Positions 11,240-22,863 of a stretch of DNA of 64,000 nt are shown piece after piece; the stretch's first letter is position 1, and every line of letters begins with the position of its first letter. The notes under the pieces are model-generated. The model made no database searches, was not told the DNA's origin, and worked only from the letters and a program-made list of their open reading frames with translations. The position numbers and the translations under genes are program-made. Source of the DNA: Blastomyces gilchristii SLH14081 (taxonomy: Eukaryota; Ascomycota; Eurotiomycetes; Onygenales; Ajellomycetaceae); assembly GCF_000003855.2 (NCBI RefSeq), contig NW_003101676.1:1672720-1736719 (forward strand). Reading direction: 5' to 3'.

Positions 11240-12466
11240 ATTTGCGTGTGTATGGGAATTTAATGGAGATTGCTGTAGATAGAGAGCTATGTAGGACAGA
11301 AATGACGAGCAGACGGAAGAAAGAGATGGTATTAAAAGCTATATACGACAGAACGAGAGACACGACGAAGAAGAAGAAGAAGAAGAAGATCAAGCGAGTG
11401 ACAATTGGAAGGGAGAGACAGCAGAGACAAAGAAAGAGGAGAGAAAGAGAGAGCAGAGAGAAGGGAATAATAGTAACAGAAGAACTCCACAGCGGCAAAA
11501 AGTCATCAAGCAACATCGACAGCCTGCTGCACCCACCAAAAAGCACTAGACCCGCTCCAGCCAGTGAGTGTGCTGCGAATCTTGCTGTTGGGAGATCTGG
11601 CTGGTTTCGACCTGTCGAGCTAGACAGCGGCCGTTTTAGTAGAGCTTGGATGGATTCTGCAGGCCATTATCCCTCCTATCCTATTTATTCATCTGCATCG
11701 TCGTTCATAGCCATCGTGCTGTTTTGGCTATACCATCAAAATAATGGATGGCCATTCGCAGAACAGCCATATTTTTTAGCAGTGCATAAGATAATGCTCC
11801 TGGGAACCAAGGTTGCATCATCAATACCACAGCAGGGCAGACAAAGGCAGCAACAGTGGAGGACATCCAAGACACACAGCAACCTGTCCATGCGGAGTTG
11901 GGGGGGTCAAGAAGTGTTGCCCCCAGCGCAGAAGTGGTTCCCATGATGAAACGATGTCTCACAGCTTGCTTGATCTTCTGAGTCTAGCTGCAGCAACGGA
12001 CCAGCTTGGCCGGGAGCTAGCTAGCTTGGACTCTTTTGAGGATCTTGAAGAAGTCAAGATTTAATATTATTGAGCTTGGAAAGGCGGCGATCGGAAGCCC
12101 TAAGCCGAGGTCCCAGCTAGTTACGGGAGCCTATAGGCTGCTGCTGTAAACAAGCCTGTAACGTAACGTAACGGCTCTTTTAATTCACCTCTCTAGATCG
12201 TTGCCCCTTCGGACTCATTTTAAGTGGCCTTTTTTGTTCGTGTGATGCTGCTTTTGCACGAAGCACTCATAACCAGACCCCTTCAAGCTGGCGCGTGCAT
12301 CCCGACTCCTGAGGCCCCAATACCTATAACACTGTCTATAAAACCCGCTGTGCGGCCTGGTGCTGTACAGCGGGTTCTCAGTGTCTCTCTGTCTATAGTA
12401 AATACAATTATCCTACTCCCATCTTTCAGACTGTATTCTGTTTCCTCCCTAAGCATTTTGTTTACA
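11240..12466. other. Intergenic, promoter side of the DUF7707 gene; no gene seen
   Basis: Immediately upstream of the DUF7707 start is a long purine-rich tract (11330-11470; CT-rich on the transcribed strand), including a GAA microsatellite near 11368-11388. This gives a 234-codon plus frame with low-complexity Lys/Arg content that I regard as chance. A short direct repeat GTAACGTAACGTAACGG lies near 12160-12175. Confidence 0.5.
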
Positions 12467-14796
12467 ATGGTTATTCTCCCGCGCAAAGCTCCAGTTAAAA
12501 TGAGGCCTGGATACTGGATGGATATGATCAGCAAACCATCACAGCCAGTGAAGCCGGAGTTTGAAGAGTCTACCAAGCGTAGTTACCTTGGAAGTTACGA
12601 ACAAGAATTTCGAGAAGTACTCCTACCTGATCCTAATTTCTTCATGGGAAGTTTGCTCATTATTACCAGGTTTGTGCAATGCCTGCAACCGGCCGATCCA
12701 CGTTACTGGTTTGAGAATTTGACCATGAATGTTATCGAATACTATCTACGCTGGTATCTCGAAGGCCACGATGTTCGATCTTTGCTGGGCTTTCAGGTCA
12801 AAGTTCGATACTGGTGAATGTCCTATTGTTCTGAGCTAAACCGTGGCTCCTTTCCTTACGATCTCAAGCGTCAAACTAAGAGTGTATGTGTTCAGAACCT
12901 TGTACTTGTTGGAGCTAGGCTTACCATGATTGAAGTTGATCTGCGGAATGCTTAAGGAATATGATCTTACAGAGACAATCAAATTCCAACCATGTGTTAA
13001 TGTGGATGATCTCCTCTATCATCTGCATTCTCTCTTGCCAGTTTGAAGGTCTTTTACATAACAAACCGGCAGAGAAGCCAACATGCAACACTGCAGAAGA
13101 TGATGACTGCTACCAGTGCACATCCTGGGACCCTTGTTTGTAACACTGGTTACTGCAGAAAGGAAAAGGATGCACTTCGCTGGGGAGATATCGAGCTCTT
13201 CATGGTTATGGATCCCGAACGCCCTACCTGCAAGGTTCTTCTCATGCACGTAAAGCACCGACTCAACAAGGGCAAGAGGAACAATGGCAGAGCGTAGGTG
13301 CAATGATACTCTCCATCAACCTTCAGTGACTAACCCGTATCATACAGTCCGAGGTATATCTATATCGAGCGGAATGACAATCTGGGACTCTATGTGATCC
13401 AAGACATCCTAGAGTATGTGTTAGAGGACCAAGTCTTTGCCAGTGAATTTATTCAAGAGCCCCGAGACATCTGGTGCTACACCGATATACCAGCGCATCG
13501 GAAGAGTGTTCCCATTCATATCAAGGCGGAAAAGCATCATATACCAATATTTCGACGTGCGGCTCGAAATGGAAAAGGGAAGTGGATTACACATCCCACA
13601 GGGCCTCTGACATATGCACAACTCGCAGAAGATCATCATCGAGAGTGTAGAGCTGCAGGCGCTAAAGATACAGGTTCGCTGTACTTATGATGGAGAAAAA
13701 GAAGCTGCCGCTGCATTTATTGATAAGACCCATACCAACCATTCCTGTAGGAACGAGTGACTAAACCATTTCTGTAGACTTGACCCCAGGGCTACGTACT
13801 CAGATCATGGGCCAGGCTAAAAGCAGCATTTTCATGGTATACCTCAATGAGTTGGTGAACTGTGACACCCAGTCTGTTTTTGTGGGAACCCCAACCAGAG
13901 ACACCCTGATTGCGCTTTCTACCAACTCCAGCCTCACTTGTGATCCATCTGCGCCACGGAGCCTGACTCGCGAACAACTGCAATGTGTCGAGAATGATCC
14001 AGAGTTAATGAAGTTAGAAAATACTCATGTGGCCTTTTGAGAGGATCTGATTTCGGAGTATGGCAAGATCAGCAAGGTGACAGACCCGGCCAAATGTGAC
14101 AGATATCGACAACTTGGCAATCAGGTTCGAGCTGAACGCAGGAAGCTCCAGAGTCAGGTCGATAAAGAGGCATACAAACAATTTTTCGACAATGTGGGTA
14201 ATGCTATCATTGAGAGTAACTATCATTGATAGGCCACCACATTTGAACCCGATACCTCTTCTCTCTTGTTCGAGTGAAAAGCTCTGGCCGCCCTTGAGTT
14301 TAAGAACCGAGATGTCAGCATCGTTTTTGATGAGGAGTGTGTGGAAGATCGCATCCTGTCTCTTGAGCTTCGTCTCGCTCTGAACCGCCTCACCGTGCGC
14401 AGGCACATGGCCCGGAGAGTTAAACCGGAGGTCCCAGCCCAAGATACTTTGTCTGACTTCCCAACTCAGGCTCCTACTAGTTTAGAGGGCCCTGAGTGCC
14501 TGGGTGACGACAGGTATCCCGAAGCACGAGAGTTCAGCTATTGCAACATGTATCTCCTGCGAGACCACCTGGAGACGCAGCATGTGGAACGGATGGACTT
14601 TTCCGAACCGGTCACCTGCGGCTATCCAAATTGCGTAGCACTTTTGGCTACTCCAATGCAGTATTGCCACCATGTTACGACGGTATATGGAACTAAACTC
14701 CGAAAAAGTGGATGGGCACCTAAAATTAAAGCCCAGTTGGCCTTCAGTGCCTCTTTGCTCAGCACAGCTGATGCAGGCATCAATTCATCTGGATAA
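12467..14796 (+). pseudogene. DUF3435 (FluG-domain / tyrosine-recombinase-like) gene with C-terminal zinc-finger region, degraded
   Basis: Consecutive pieces in changing frames match the DUF3435 order: an N-terminal segment (12467-12817, STKRSYLGSYEQEFREVLLP), a core with DALRWGDIELFMVMDPERP and VKHRLNKGKRNNG (about 13100-13293), a spliceable 54-bp intron (13294-13347, branch CTAAC), then PRYIYIERNDNLGLYVIQ to 13690, and LTPGLRTQIMG through AFLG-like VFVGTPTRDTLIAL to 14040. A coiled segment follows, then Cys/His pairs in FSYCNMYLLRDHLETQHV and CGYPNCV...HHV at 14340-14796. The integrase-type Arg box reads SAHPGTL where the family has RPG, and the MGH box reads MGQ, so catalytic residues look lost. 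Stops and shifts occur near 12817, 13040-13140, 13690-13780 and 14040. DUF3435 also names the captain recombinases of Starship elements, but this zinc-finger subtype may be a separate clade. Confidence 0.78.
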
Positions 14797-14891
14797 TGAA
14801 GGGAATTGAAGCGGAGAGCGTTAAGTTTGAACTTACACTCGAGAGCACAGTAAAAGGCATTGTACTCCGTGATGCTTCTTCCATGGTAGTA

Positions 14892-15070
14892 TTAGGGATT
14901 TCCAAATTTAGTGTCACCAATGCCGTCATTGACGAAGTCATGAAGTGGCCTAGGAGGCGGCATCACGAGGGGTTCAAGCGGGTAGGCCCGCTGCATAGGT
15001 TGCCCGTAACATTCGGGGTAGGCTTCAACAGGTTGAGGGTACCCAGGGTATGCGGGCTGGGGTCCCGGCG
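14892..15070 (-). pseudogene. Possible Pro/Tyr-rich protein fragment
   Basis: On the minus strand a frame ending in TAA at 14892-14894 reads AYPGYPQPVEAYPECYGQP and continues in Pro/Tyr-rich style before LHDFVNDGIGDTKFGNP. It resembles the PGYP-type tails found in several fungal proteins. It has no start and seems to slip frame near 15075, so it may be the broken end of a gene or coincidence. Confidence 0.25.
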
Positions 15071-15500
15071 GCAGAGCGCTGTGGGTAAGGAGCGTGTTTA
15101 TCTACATGGTGGAATCCCCTGATAGATCTGGTAGATCTGGTAGACGTTGTCTATCAGTCATACCAATCTATCATCATTTTTCTTATTATTTTCCCTCCTT
15201 TCTCTTCCATGCTCCTTAGTCCACCGAAAAATAGGGCTTCACATCTAGCTAAAAACCCTCAAAAAGTTGTCTGTTATGGCCAAGCCGAAGAGAAAATATA
15301 TTGTTCAACCTATCTAAAGATGCCAAAATACAATACAGCAAAAGTGAGAAAAGAAAGAAAGACGCAATGAAGAAGCGAGCCAGAGCTCCTATAAGAGTTG
15401 AACATAGTAATGAGTAGACTAGCTGATTCGCGGCACTGCAAAGTGTGAATGCAACAGCAAACTGAAAACAGCGGTGTCTCTAACGCAGCCTATTAGTGAC
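15071..15500. other. Boundary region before the AT-rich island
   Basis: No gene seen. A short direct repeat of AGATCTGGT lies at 15124-15142. Composition changes abruptly around 15500, where long A/T-only stretches begin. Confidence 0.5.
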
Positions 15501-16471
15501 ATTTGAGTCAAATGAGTATTTTTGATGTTTTTTATACTAGTGTTACTATGTACATGCATCAATCATATTCATTCAATTTGTAATCAAACAGAGCTTATTA
15601 ATTAAAATTTTACAGAGTACTCTGTTCTCTGCACAAAGCTGTAAAAAAATAAACTTTGTAAGTAATTATATATTTTAAAATAACCTAGTTAACTTTATTA
15701 AATCATGAAAATGTACTTGAAGTAGTTGATTATTATTATGAAAAGCTAGCTGCTATATAATTTTTTATAAAGAGTTTGTAATTACTGATTATATAAATCA
15801 GTGACTACAGTAAGTATGTATAAGAATAAATACTCACAGGTAATTATTCAGAGATTTGCAGCTTAATATAATATATACTGATAATTATTAAAAATATTCA
15901 GAGTAAAAAAATAAATATAAAAAATAAATATATAATAGTATTTAAACTAAGTTATAAATAGTAATTAAAAACTTTAGTTTATATAATTATATATAATTAA
16001 GAGCTGTTAACTTTATTAATTATATAAAAAATAAAAGTAGAGATAAAAAATTTATAAAAAGTAAAATTTCTTATATATTTTTTTCTCTTTAAAGCTTTAT
16101 TTATGAAGTTTTTTATTAAATAATTTCATAGAATCAGACTTAGTATTATAGTAATATTTATTAAAAACTCTTTATATTTATAAAAAATCTTAGTAAGAAA
16201 AAATCTTTTATTACTATAAAAAGAAAAAAGTCTATTATTTAGTTTTTTATTCAGTGAAATTTTTATATAATTTATAAATCTTTCTCTGACTATTATATAA
16301 ATTTATTTCATATTTTTTATTCAGAAGAGTTTTAGTTAACTCTTAATTATTATTTTATAAAGTATTTATATAACTATTATATACATTTATTTTATATTTT
16401 TCATTTAAAAAAGTTTCAGTTAATTTCAACTGTTTTTTTAAAAAACTTTTATATAACTGTTACTAGACTGA
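15500..16471. repeat. AT-rich degraded repeat (left member of a pair)
   Basis: Almost G/C-free DNA without open frames. The part at about 15830-16070 aligns by eye, in direct orientation, with 58860-59100 at the other end of the island (shared CTTAATATAATATATACT and AATATATAATAGTATT), the right copy being less mutated. It is probably the remains of a retroelement internal region. Confidence 0.5.
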
Positions 16472-16536
16472 CTATTATTATTATTATTATTATTCTTTTA
16501 TTATACTTATATATAAGTAAAGCTTATAATAAGTTC
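16472..16536 (-). mobile_element. SINE 3'-end fragment interrupted by gypsy element A
   Basis: This fragment matches the 3' end and (AAT)n tail of the SINE at 43901-44277, but with C-to-T and G-to-A changes. It stops exactly at the 5' LTR of element A; the next bases of the SINE (GTTCTTGTATA, aligned with GTCCTTGCGTG) reappear after that element at 32676-32686. Confidence 0.6.
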
Positions 16537-17069
16537 TGTCACGCTCTCAGCCGCGTCAAGACCTCACTGCAGTTTCACACAGCTCATTGCTTTTATACAG
16601 ATGATTTCATTCTGTCTGAATCAGTTTTCAATCACTCTATAATATTATTCAGATATATCATAGAAAGATCTGATTGATGAATATAAGAACTCTGCTTCTA
16701 TATAAGATTAGCAGATTACTCTTTCTTAGCAGTGAGATATCACTGAGATATTACTCTGACTATTCTAACTTATGAAATAAGAGAAGAGTATTCACTCATT
16801 ATCTATATAGAATAGCTAGATGCTGACTTCTTATTAAAGAAGTCAGTGATTCATTTTTCTTCTACTGAAATATATACAAGAGTTACTACATATCTTATAC
16901 AATCTTCTTAGTATACTAAGTATTATATCTGTGATATTCTTACAATGACTCTGTAGTCTATGAGCTTGCTATTTAAGCAAGATAGTTAAGCTCACTTATA
17001 CAGCTTCTTAAATAACTATCTCTATATAATATTATTAACTAGTCATCACTTCAGTTCTATTATATTACA
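16537..17069 (+). repeat. 5' LTR of element A
   Basis: Starts TGTCACGCTCTCAGCC and ends in ATTACA, giving the usual TG...CA ends. It matches the 3' LTR at 32142-32674 and both LTRs of element B in inverted orientation. Confidence 0.88.
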
Positions 17070-18810
17070 ATTTAAATTGCTTAATCTGATTATAAGTTTG
17101 AATCAGTTAAGCTCTAACAGACTGATATAATCTCATATATCTGCACTGAGACTGACTCAATCTCACTCTCTGAAGAAAATATTACATTATCTTCTAGAGT
17201 GTATATATCTTTATCTCAGCAGAAATCTGAGATTTCTGAATCTGCTGTATATTTTAACATGAGCTCTTCAACTGCTCTACTATCACTGCAGCCTCTATAC
17301 ATTTACATCTATTATAGAGATAGAGAGATTAAGATTGAAGATTCTTCAAGATATAAGAAAAATATCTTGTCTGAATTTCACAGCTTTCGCGCTTAAAACA
17401 ACCCCCAATTTCACCTTAATCTGAGCCAGTATAATACTCATAAGATATGAGTAATATATATTATCAACCTTCTTGAAGGCATCTCTGTGACTACTTAAGT
17501 TATTAAGAAGAGAAAGCTTGAGTATATCAATACTGTTATAACTTGAGAAGAATTCAAGAACTTTCTACTGAATCAAATCAAAGATCACTGTAACTGTGAC
17601 TTCACAGTGATACAGTGATTCAACTTATTATATTAATAAAATAATAAGAATTCTTTCAATTTCAATACAAGATTTGAAGAATATTAGAAGAAATTGACTG
17701 ATAATTTGAATCAATTAAAAACACAGCTTTATCTTATGAAGCTGACTTATAAGATGTGAATAATAATATCACAGTATTAGAGTTTATTAATCAATCATAC
17801 TGAGCTTATCAACCTGACTTCTCAGATCTATTTAAATAATCAATTCTCTGAGAAAAAGATTAATAAGATCTCTTCTAAGTAATTAATAATAGAATCTAAA
17901 CAGTACTGTAATGACTTCAGTACAGAAAAAGTAAAGAAGAATTCTAAGTATTCTAATTCTTCACTCACTGTAAAGAAATGTTAAAAAAGATTTGATAAAG
18001 ATCTCTATTTCAACTGTAAAGCTGATAATTATTATATCAGTGATTGTAAAAAGCTGAAGAAGAGAAAAAACTGAGAAGATATCTTCTTAAAGTTAACTTC
18101 TCTTCTGACAAATATATCTGCAGAAGATAAAGAAGAGAAAGAAATGAAGAATTGATAATTCTCATATCTTCAAGTTTATGTTATAATTATAATATATACT
18201 CTGAATGAGAAGATATCAGTGAGATATCTACTTGACTTCAGAGTAGATACTAACTTCATATTCTATTTCTTTTCTTTAATAAAGAGTTGAAAGAAGATAG
18301 ATCTGTCAGATTATATGAAATTTACTGATGAAATAAAATGTCACTATTTTGACATAATTCAAGCAAAGTGTGTAGTCACAGACTTAGAAGAAATCTTTAA
18401 GAAGAGCAGTCTGCTTCTTCACATAGTTAATATTATAGATGAGAATGTTATTCTAGATCTTCTGTGATTGAGAGAAAACAATTCTCTCATTGACTGAGTT
18501 ACTTAGATGTGACAGTATTATCTCACTAATGAAGAGACAGTGATAGAGAAATCTGAAGAGTTTCATCAGAAGAATCTTGAGAAAAAGATAGAGTTAATAT
18601 ACTGTGTAGCAGATAACTGAAACTTGAAAATAGATGAAAAAGTCATCACTCTTGCTACAAGATTAGCAGCAGTATTCATTATTGAAGGTAGATAAATATA
18701 ATATCTCTTTACAGATTATAAGAATGTTTTTTTGAAAAGAGAAGTAGTGAAGTTTTCTGACATCAAGATGCAATATAAGATTTGCCTTGAAGACAGTGCA
18801 ATGATGCTGT
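17070..18810 (+). pseudogene. gag (and start of pol) of element A, degraded
   Basis: No long frame survives. The region aligns in inverse with the gag region of element B (24.9-26.6 kb). A relic of the CCHC zinc knuckle reads LYFNCKADNYYISDC near 18010-18050, with the first Cys replaced by Tyr. It ends at the ACAGG target site of element B. Confidence 0.7.
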
Positions 18811-18815
18811 ACAGG

Positions 18816-19349
18816 TGTAACATGACGGAACCGAAGCGATGACTAGTCAGCGGCGTCATGTAGAAGTAGTTGTTTGAGAAGCTGTATAAGTAAGCTTAAC
18901 TATCTTGCTTGAATAGTGAGCTTGTAGACTACAGAGTTATTGTAAGAATATCACAGATATGATACTTAGTATACTAAGAAGATTGTATGAGACATGCAGT
19001 AACTCTTGTATATATTCCAGTCTGAGAAAAAACAAATTACTGACTTCTTTTATAAGAAGCCAGCATCTAGCTATTCTATATAGATAATGAGTGAATACTC
19101 TTCTCTCATTTCATGAGTGAGAATAGCTGAAGTGATATCTCAGCAGCATCTCACTGTTAAGAAAGAGTAATCTGCTGATCTTATATAGAAGTGAGATTCT
19201 CATATTTATTAATCAGATCTTTCTATGATATATCTGAATGATGTTATAGAGTGATTAAAAACTGATTCAGATAAGATGAAATTATCTGCATGAAAGTAAT
19301 GAGCTGTGTGAAATCACAGTAAGATCTTGACACAGCTGAGAGTATGATA
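18816..19349 (-). repeat. 3' LTR of element B
   Basis: Read on plus it starts TGTAACATGACGGAACC and ends GAGAGTATGATA; the final CA of the inverted TG has become TA by a transition. The first ~50 bp keep several CpG sites whereas the rest is AT-rich. A purine-rich tract lies just outside at about 19352-19364 on the minus strand. Confidence 0.85.
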
Positions 19350-19809
19350 ATATTCTTCTCTTTAAGAGCATAGTTCTGATGCTCTTAAGATTATCAGATT
19401 AGAAATTATCTTTGTTATATAGTAATAGTTGTTAACTGATTTGACAGCACATGTGCTGTGTATGATATAAAGAAATAGATGAGTTTTTCTGCTGACTGTG
19501 TAAATCTTTCTTTTCTCATCTTTATTCAAATCAAACATGTGATAAGTGAGTTTCTTATATATCAATTTGAAATGTGAAAAATATAGTTAATAAGTAACTT
19601 ACAGATCTCTCATCATATTCTGTTCTATATATGAAATTCTCTATAAAAGTGATGTATTTTAGAGATAAAGTTAACAGTAGTGACAGAATTTTTTGAAAAG
19701 ATTCTCTCTCTTATAAAATATTTTTCTTACTCTTCTCTCAATTACAACAGTGAGTGCATGAGAGTATTATTCTTAAAGAATAATAAAGAGCTTATTCTGA
19801 CATTTTCTA

Positions 19810-20760
19810 GTGAGTAAATATCTTTATAATGCAGCTGCAGTCTTCATGACTGTTAAGAAAGCTCAGTTAAAGACAGAGACAGTAGTATCAATGAATTATA
19901 AGAGCACTGCTCTCATTATCACATCTTCTTCTTCTTCTTCTTCTTCTGCTTCTCTTACAGCTGTGATGATAGTCACTGTGTCTTACAGTGAGATATCATT
20001 TCTTCTGCTGATTGATTTATTCATATTCAGTTCTTTTTCTATCTTCTTCATCACTGTTACAATGCTATCTTCTCTCTCAGTCAACACAGTGATATATGAC
20101 TCTGTGTGATCATTCAGAGAGAAATCTGAAGAGAGCTTGATTTCAGAGATAGTAACTCTGAGAAGCTTAATCTGTAGTTTCTCTTCTACAGCACATCTGA
20201 GTCCTGCTCAGAATGCTGCTGAGTTGAGTCTACAGAGTCTCACAGTTTCTTTATCTTCTCTCTATAAGAAGGCTTCAGTGCAGTCTCTGACTGATATTAC
20301 TACTTATCTACACTGTGCTAAGCAGCTGAAGAAGAAGAGGATTTTATGCACCTGCTTCTTCTCTCACTTCTGTTATTTTCATTGCATCTGCAACAATGAC
20401 TTCTATCTCTCTGTAAGTATTACTTCACAGAAAGATGTCATATCAGCTCTGATAAGAAGCTCAGATGCTTAAGTAGTACAGAGTGAGAATTTCAGAGCTT
20501 CAAGTGTTAACAAATTCTGTCAAGACTGAGAAGATCTCTCTTGCTCATCTGTAAAAGAAGATGAAAGTGTGAATCTCTGAGATGAAAAAACACCTCAGAA
20601 TGACTGATCTCAAGAAGAAGTTAGTCAGCACTGCTGTTAAAAGTATTATAGAGATCAATCACTGATTGAAAAGAATCTTACTTCAATTAAAGCAGATGAC
20701 TGAGATGCTTTATAAATTAATAAGTTGATACTTTAAGCATCTTTCATACTCTTCTACAGT
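19810..20760 (+). pseudogene. Opposite-strand Cys-rich ORF of gypsy family A/B (copy in B)
   Basis: In element B, whose gag-pol is on the minus strand, this plus frame runs 19810-20472 with one TGA at 20107-20109, and the same frame continues with scattered stops to about 20760. It encodes a Ser-run (near residue 40), a Ser/Thr-rich stretch and a cysteine cluster, LHCAKQLKKKRILCTC followed by FCYFHCICNN, then a charged tail. The copy in element A (31623-31000, minus) has the same order and the same internal TGA. The frame converges with the chromodomain end of pol. Function is unknown; the Cys spacing suggests a zinc-binding module. Confidence 0.55.
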
Positions 20761-21309
20761 ATACTTCTCTGCAGTGCTGTAGTACTAACTTCTCAGTAGA
20801 CAAAGATATCAGTGTCAGAGATTTTAACAGTGAAGAATGAGTTTGATGAGAATGTGGTTATTAATGAGTTGACTCTGATCTCTCTTTTTTACTTTTTCAG
20901 TGAGCTGCAGCTCTATTAGAATAGCAGCAGTCTGCAGATCAATAATATTAATCTTTATTAATTTTAAATATTTCTTTCTTTTCTTATTAACTGCTTCAGG
21001 AATTTTACACTTGTGTAGTCTTATTAAACTTCTAAAAAATTCTTTGAAAGAAAATAGAAGAAGAGTATTACAGAGCTTATAAAATACTGACTTATCACTG
21101 TGAGATTATCTCTAAAAAAATCCTTTGAGAAAAAATGAGAAGTCTCAAGCAGCATTTCTTACTCAATGCCTTCAGTATGTAATAGAGTAATCTCTACTAG
21201 TCATCTCATAGCTTGCAATCTCTTTCTCAGCATTTTTCAAATACTTAAGCAGTTTTCATGAATTCTCTGATAATGAATAATCTTCTCATTTAATGAGATA
21301 TTGAAGCTT

Positions 21310-22349
21310 ATTATAATATATTTACTTGTTCAATATTTTCTTTATAAGATATTCAGTATCACTCTCAATCTCAATGTTATCTGACTGAGGCAGCTCCACT
21401 TCAGAGTATTGCTTATAGAGCTCTAAATAGAAAATATGAAAAACAGAATGAATTAATTTCAATTCTGTGAGTAATTTCAACTTATATGTCTGCTTACTCA
21501 TCACTCTTGTTACTGAGAAAGATTCTAGTCATCACTTACTGAGCTTCTTACACAGTCTCATTGTCTTGATGTTTTTTGCTGAAAGTAGCACTTGATTCTC
21601 TATTAAGAACTTCATTAAAAGATGTTTTCAATTATAGTATTTCATCTGCTACTTCTGAGTGCAGTGAATACTTTTCACTGTCTTCTTATAAATTTTATTC
21701 AAAAGTTTCAATCTTACTTTTACTTCTAGTACTGAGAGATACTCTGTTCTCTGTATCTGTTCAATATTCTGACTGTCTATCTCTCTCTTTGAAATGTCAT
21801 CTGTAACATCACTGAGTAATAAAGAATTATATTCATAATAAGCATAGAAAGAAGATATCTTTAAGATTGTATTCTTTGCATTGTTATATATGAATTCAGT
21901 GATCAGAAGATGTTTAAGTCAATCATTTTAATAATATAAATAGAATGCTTAAAGATGCTGTTCTAGTGTCTGATTCTGACATTCAGTCTGATCATCTGTC
22001 TGCAAATGAAATATAATACTGAGAAGATGTCTTATTATAAGATGATAGTAAAAAGCTGATCAGTATTTACTGATGAAGAGGAATTCTTAATCTGTTATTA
22101 ATGATTTTAAAGCACTGTGATCATAAATAATGATATCTAAAAACAGGTCAGTCAATTCAGAGACTTTAATCTTTTTATAAGTAGAGATATATTTAGTCAT
22201 CTTTATAAAATAATTAACAATGATTAAAATTGAGTTATATTCTTTGACTCTTGTTGACTTCAGCAGGTCAACTATGAAATTCATTGATAGATTCTGTCAT
22301 AAGCTCTTTGAAACAGGTAGTGATATCAACTCATTATATTACTTATGCT
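21310..22349 (-). pseudogene. Integrase and chromodomain of element B, degraded
   Basis: Minus-strand integrase core remnants include MNFIVDLLKSTRVKEYNSIL and IIYDHSALKSLITD (22284-22087), matching the gypsy D,D-35-E region. Near 21504-21322, HSVFHIFYLELYKQY and IEIESDTEYLIKKILNK match the integrase C-terminal module and the start of a chromodomain. The chromodomain points to a chromovirus that targets heterochromatin. The frame is broken by many stops. Confidence 0.75.
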
Positions 22350-22855
22350 TAGACTGGCCGCCAGAATCATGAATTTCACGTTTGGTCCCATTTGGTCTGA
22401 TCCCATACATTTCTTGGCATGAATCCCGCTGGGACTGGCTATCAAAAAAACATGTAAAGTGACTATATATCAGATCTTAAAATGAAACCATGACTTGAAA
22501 AAAATGAGAAAGTGATCTCATTTGATCCCATTTAATCTCATTCTTGGCATAAAGTAACTATTTTTAGACATTTTCAGGTTTTTTTTAGACTATTTTTAAT
22601 TTTTTAAAAAGTAATGCTTTTTGATAACACTCAAATGAGATTTAAAGTCATTTAAAGCAATAAAAATAATTTAAATTGAGAAGTGGAAATCATGGTCTCA
22701 TTTGGAAAATGTGACAAGAGTAGACAGTAAGTCTCACTGAGACAGTATAAGACTACTATCTAATGTTAAAACCGTGTAATGGGATCAGTCGAATTGGTAA
22801 TAGAACTATCAAAAAATCTGGTCCTGGTCTCAGACACGGTCACACGGTCAGTCTA
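22350..22855 (+). mobile_element. Miniature hAT element (copy 1), 506 bp
   Basis: Starts TAGACTGGCCG and ends CGGTCAGTCTA (imperfect 11-bp terminal inverted repeats). It is flanked by the exact 8-bp duplication CTTATGCT at 22342-22349 and 22856-22863, the size typical of hAT elements. It has no coding capacity. Its ends match those of the 5.8-kb hAT element at 47532-53297, the likely source of transposase. Confidence 0.9.
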
Positions 22856-22863
22856 CTTATGCT

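Noticed and set aside
11242..11946. 234-codon plus ORF upstream of the DUF7707 gene
   Set aside because: Low-complexity Lys/Arg sequence from a purine-rich promoter tract and no domain; it lies opposite the leader of the real gene.
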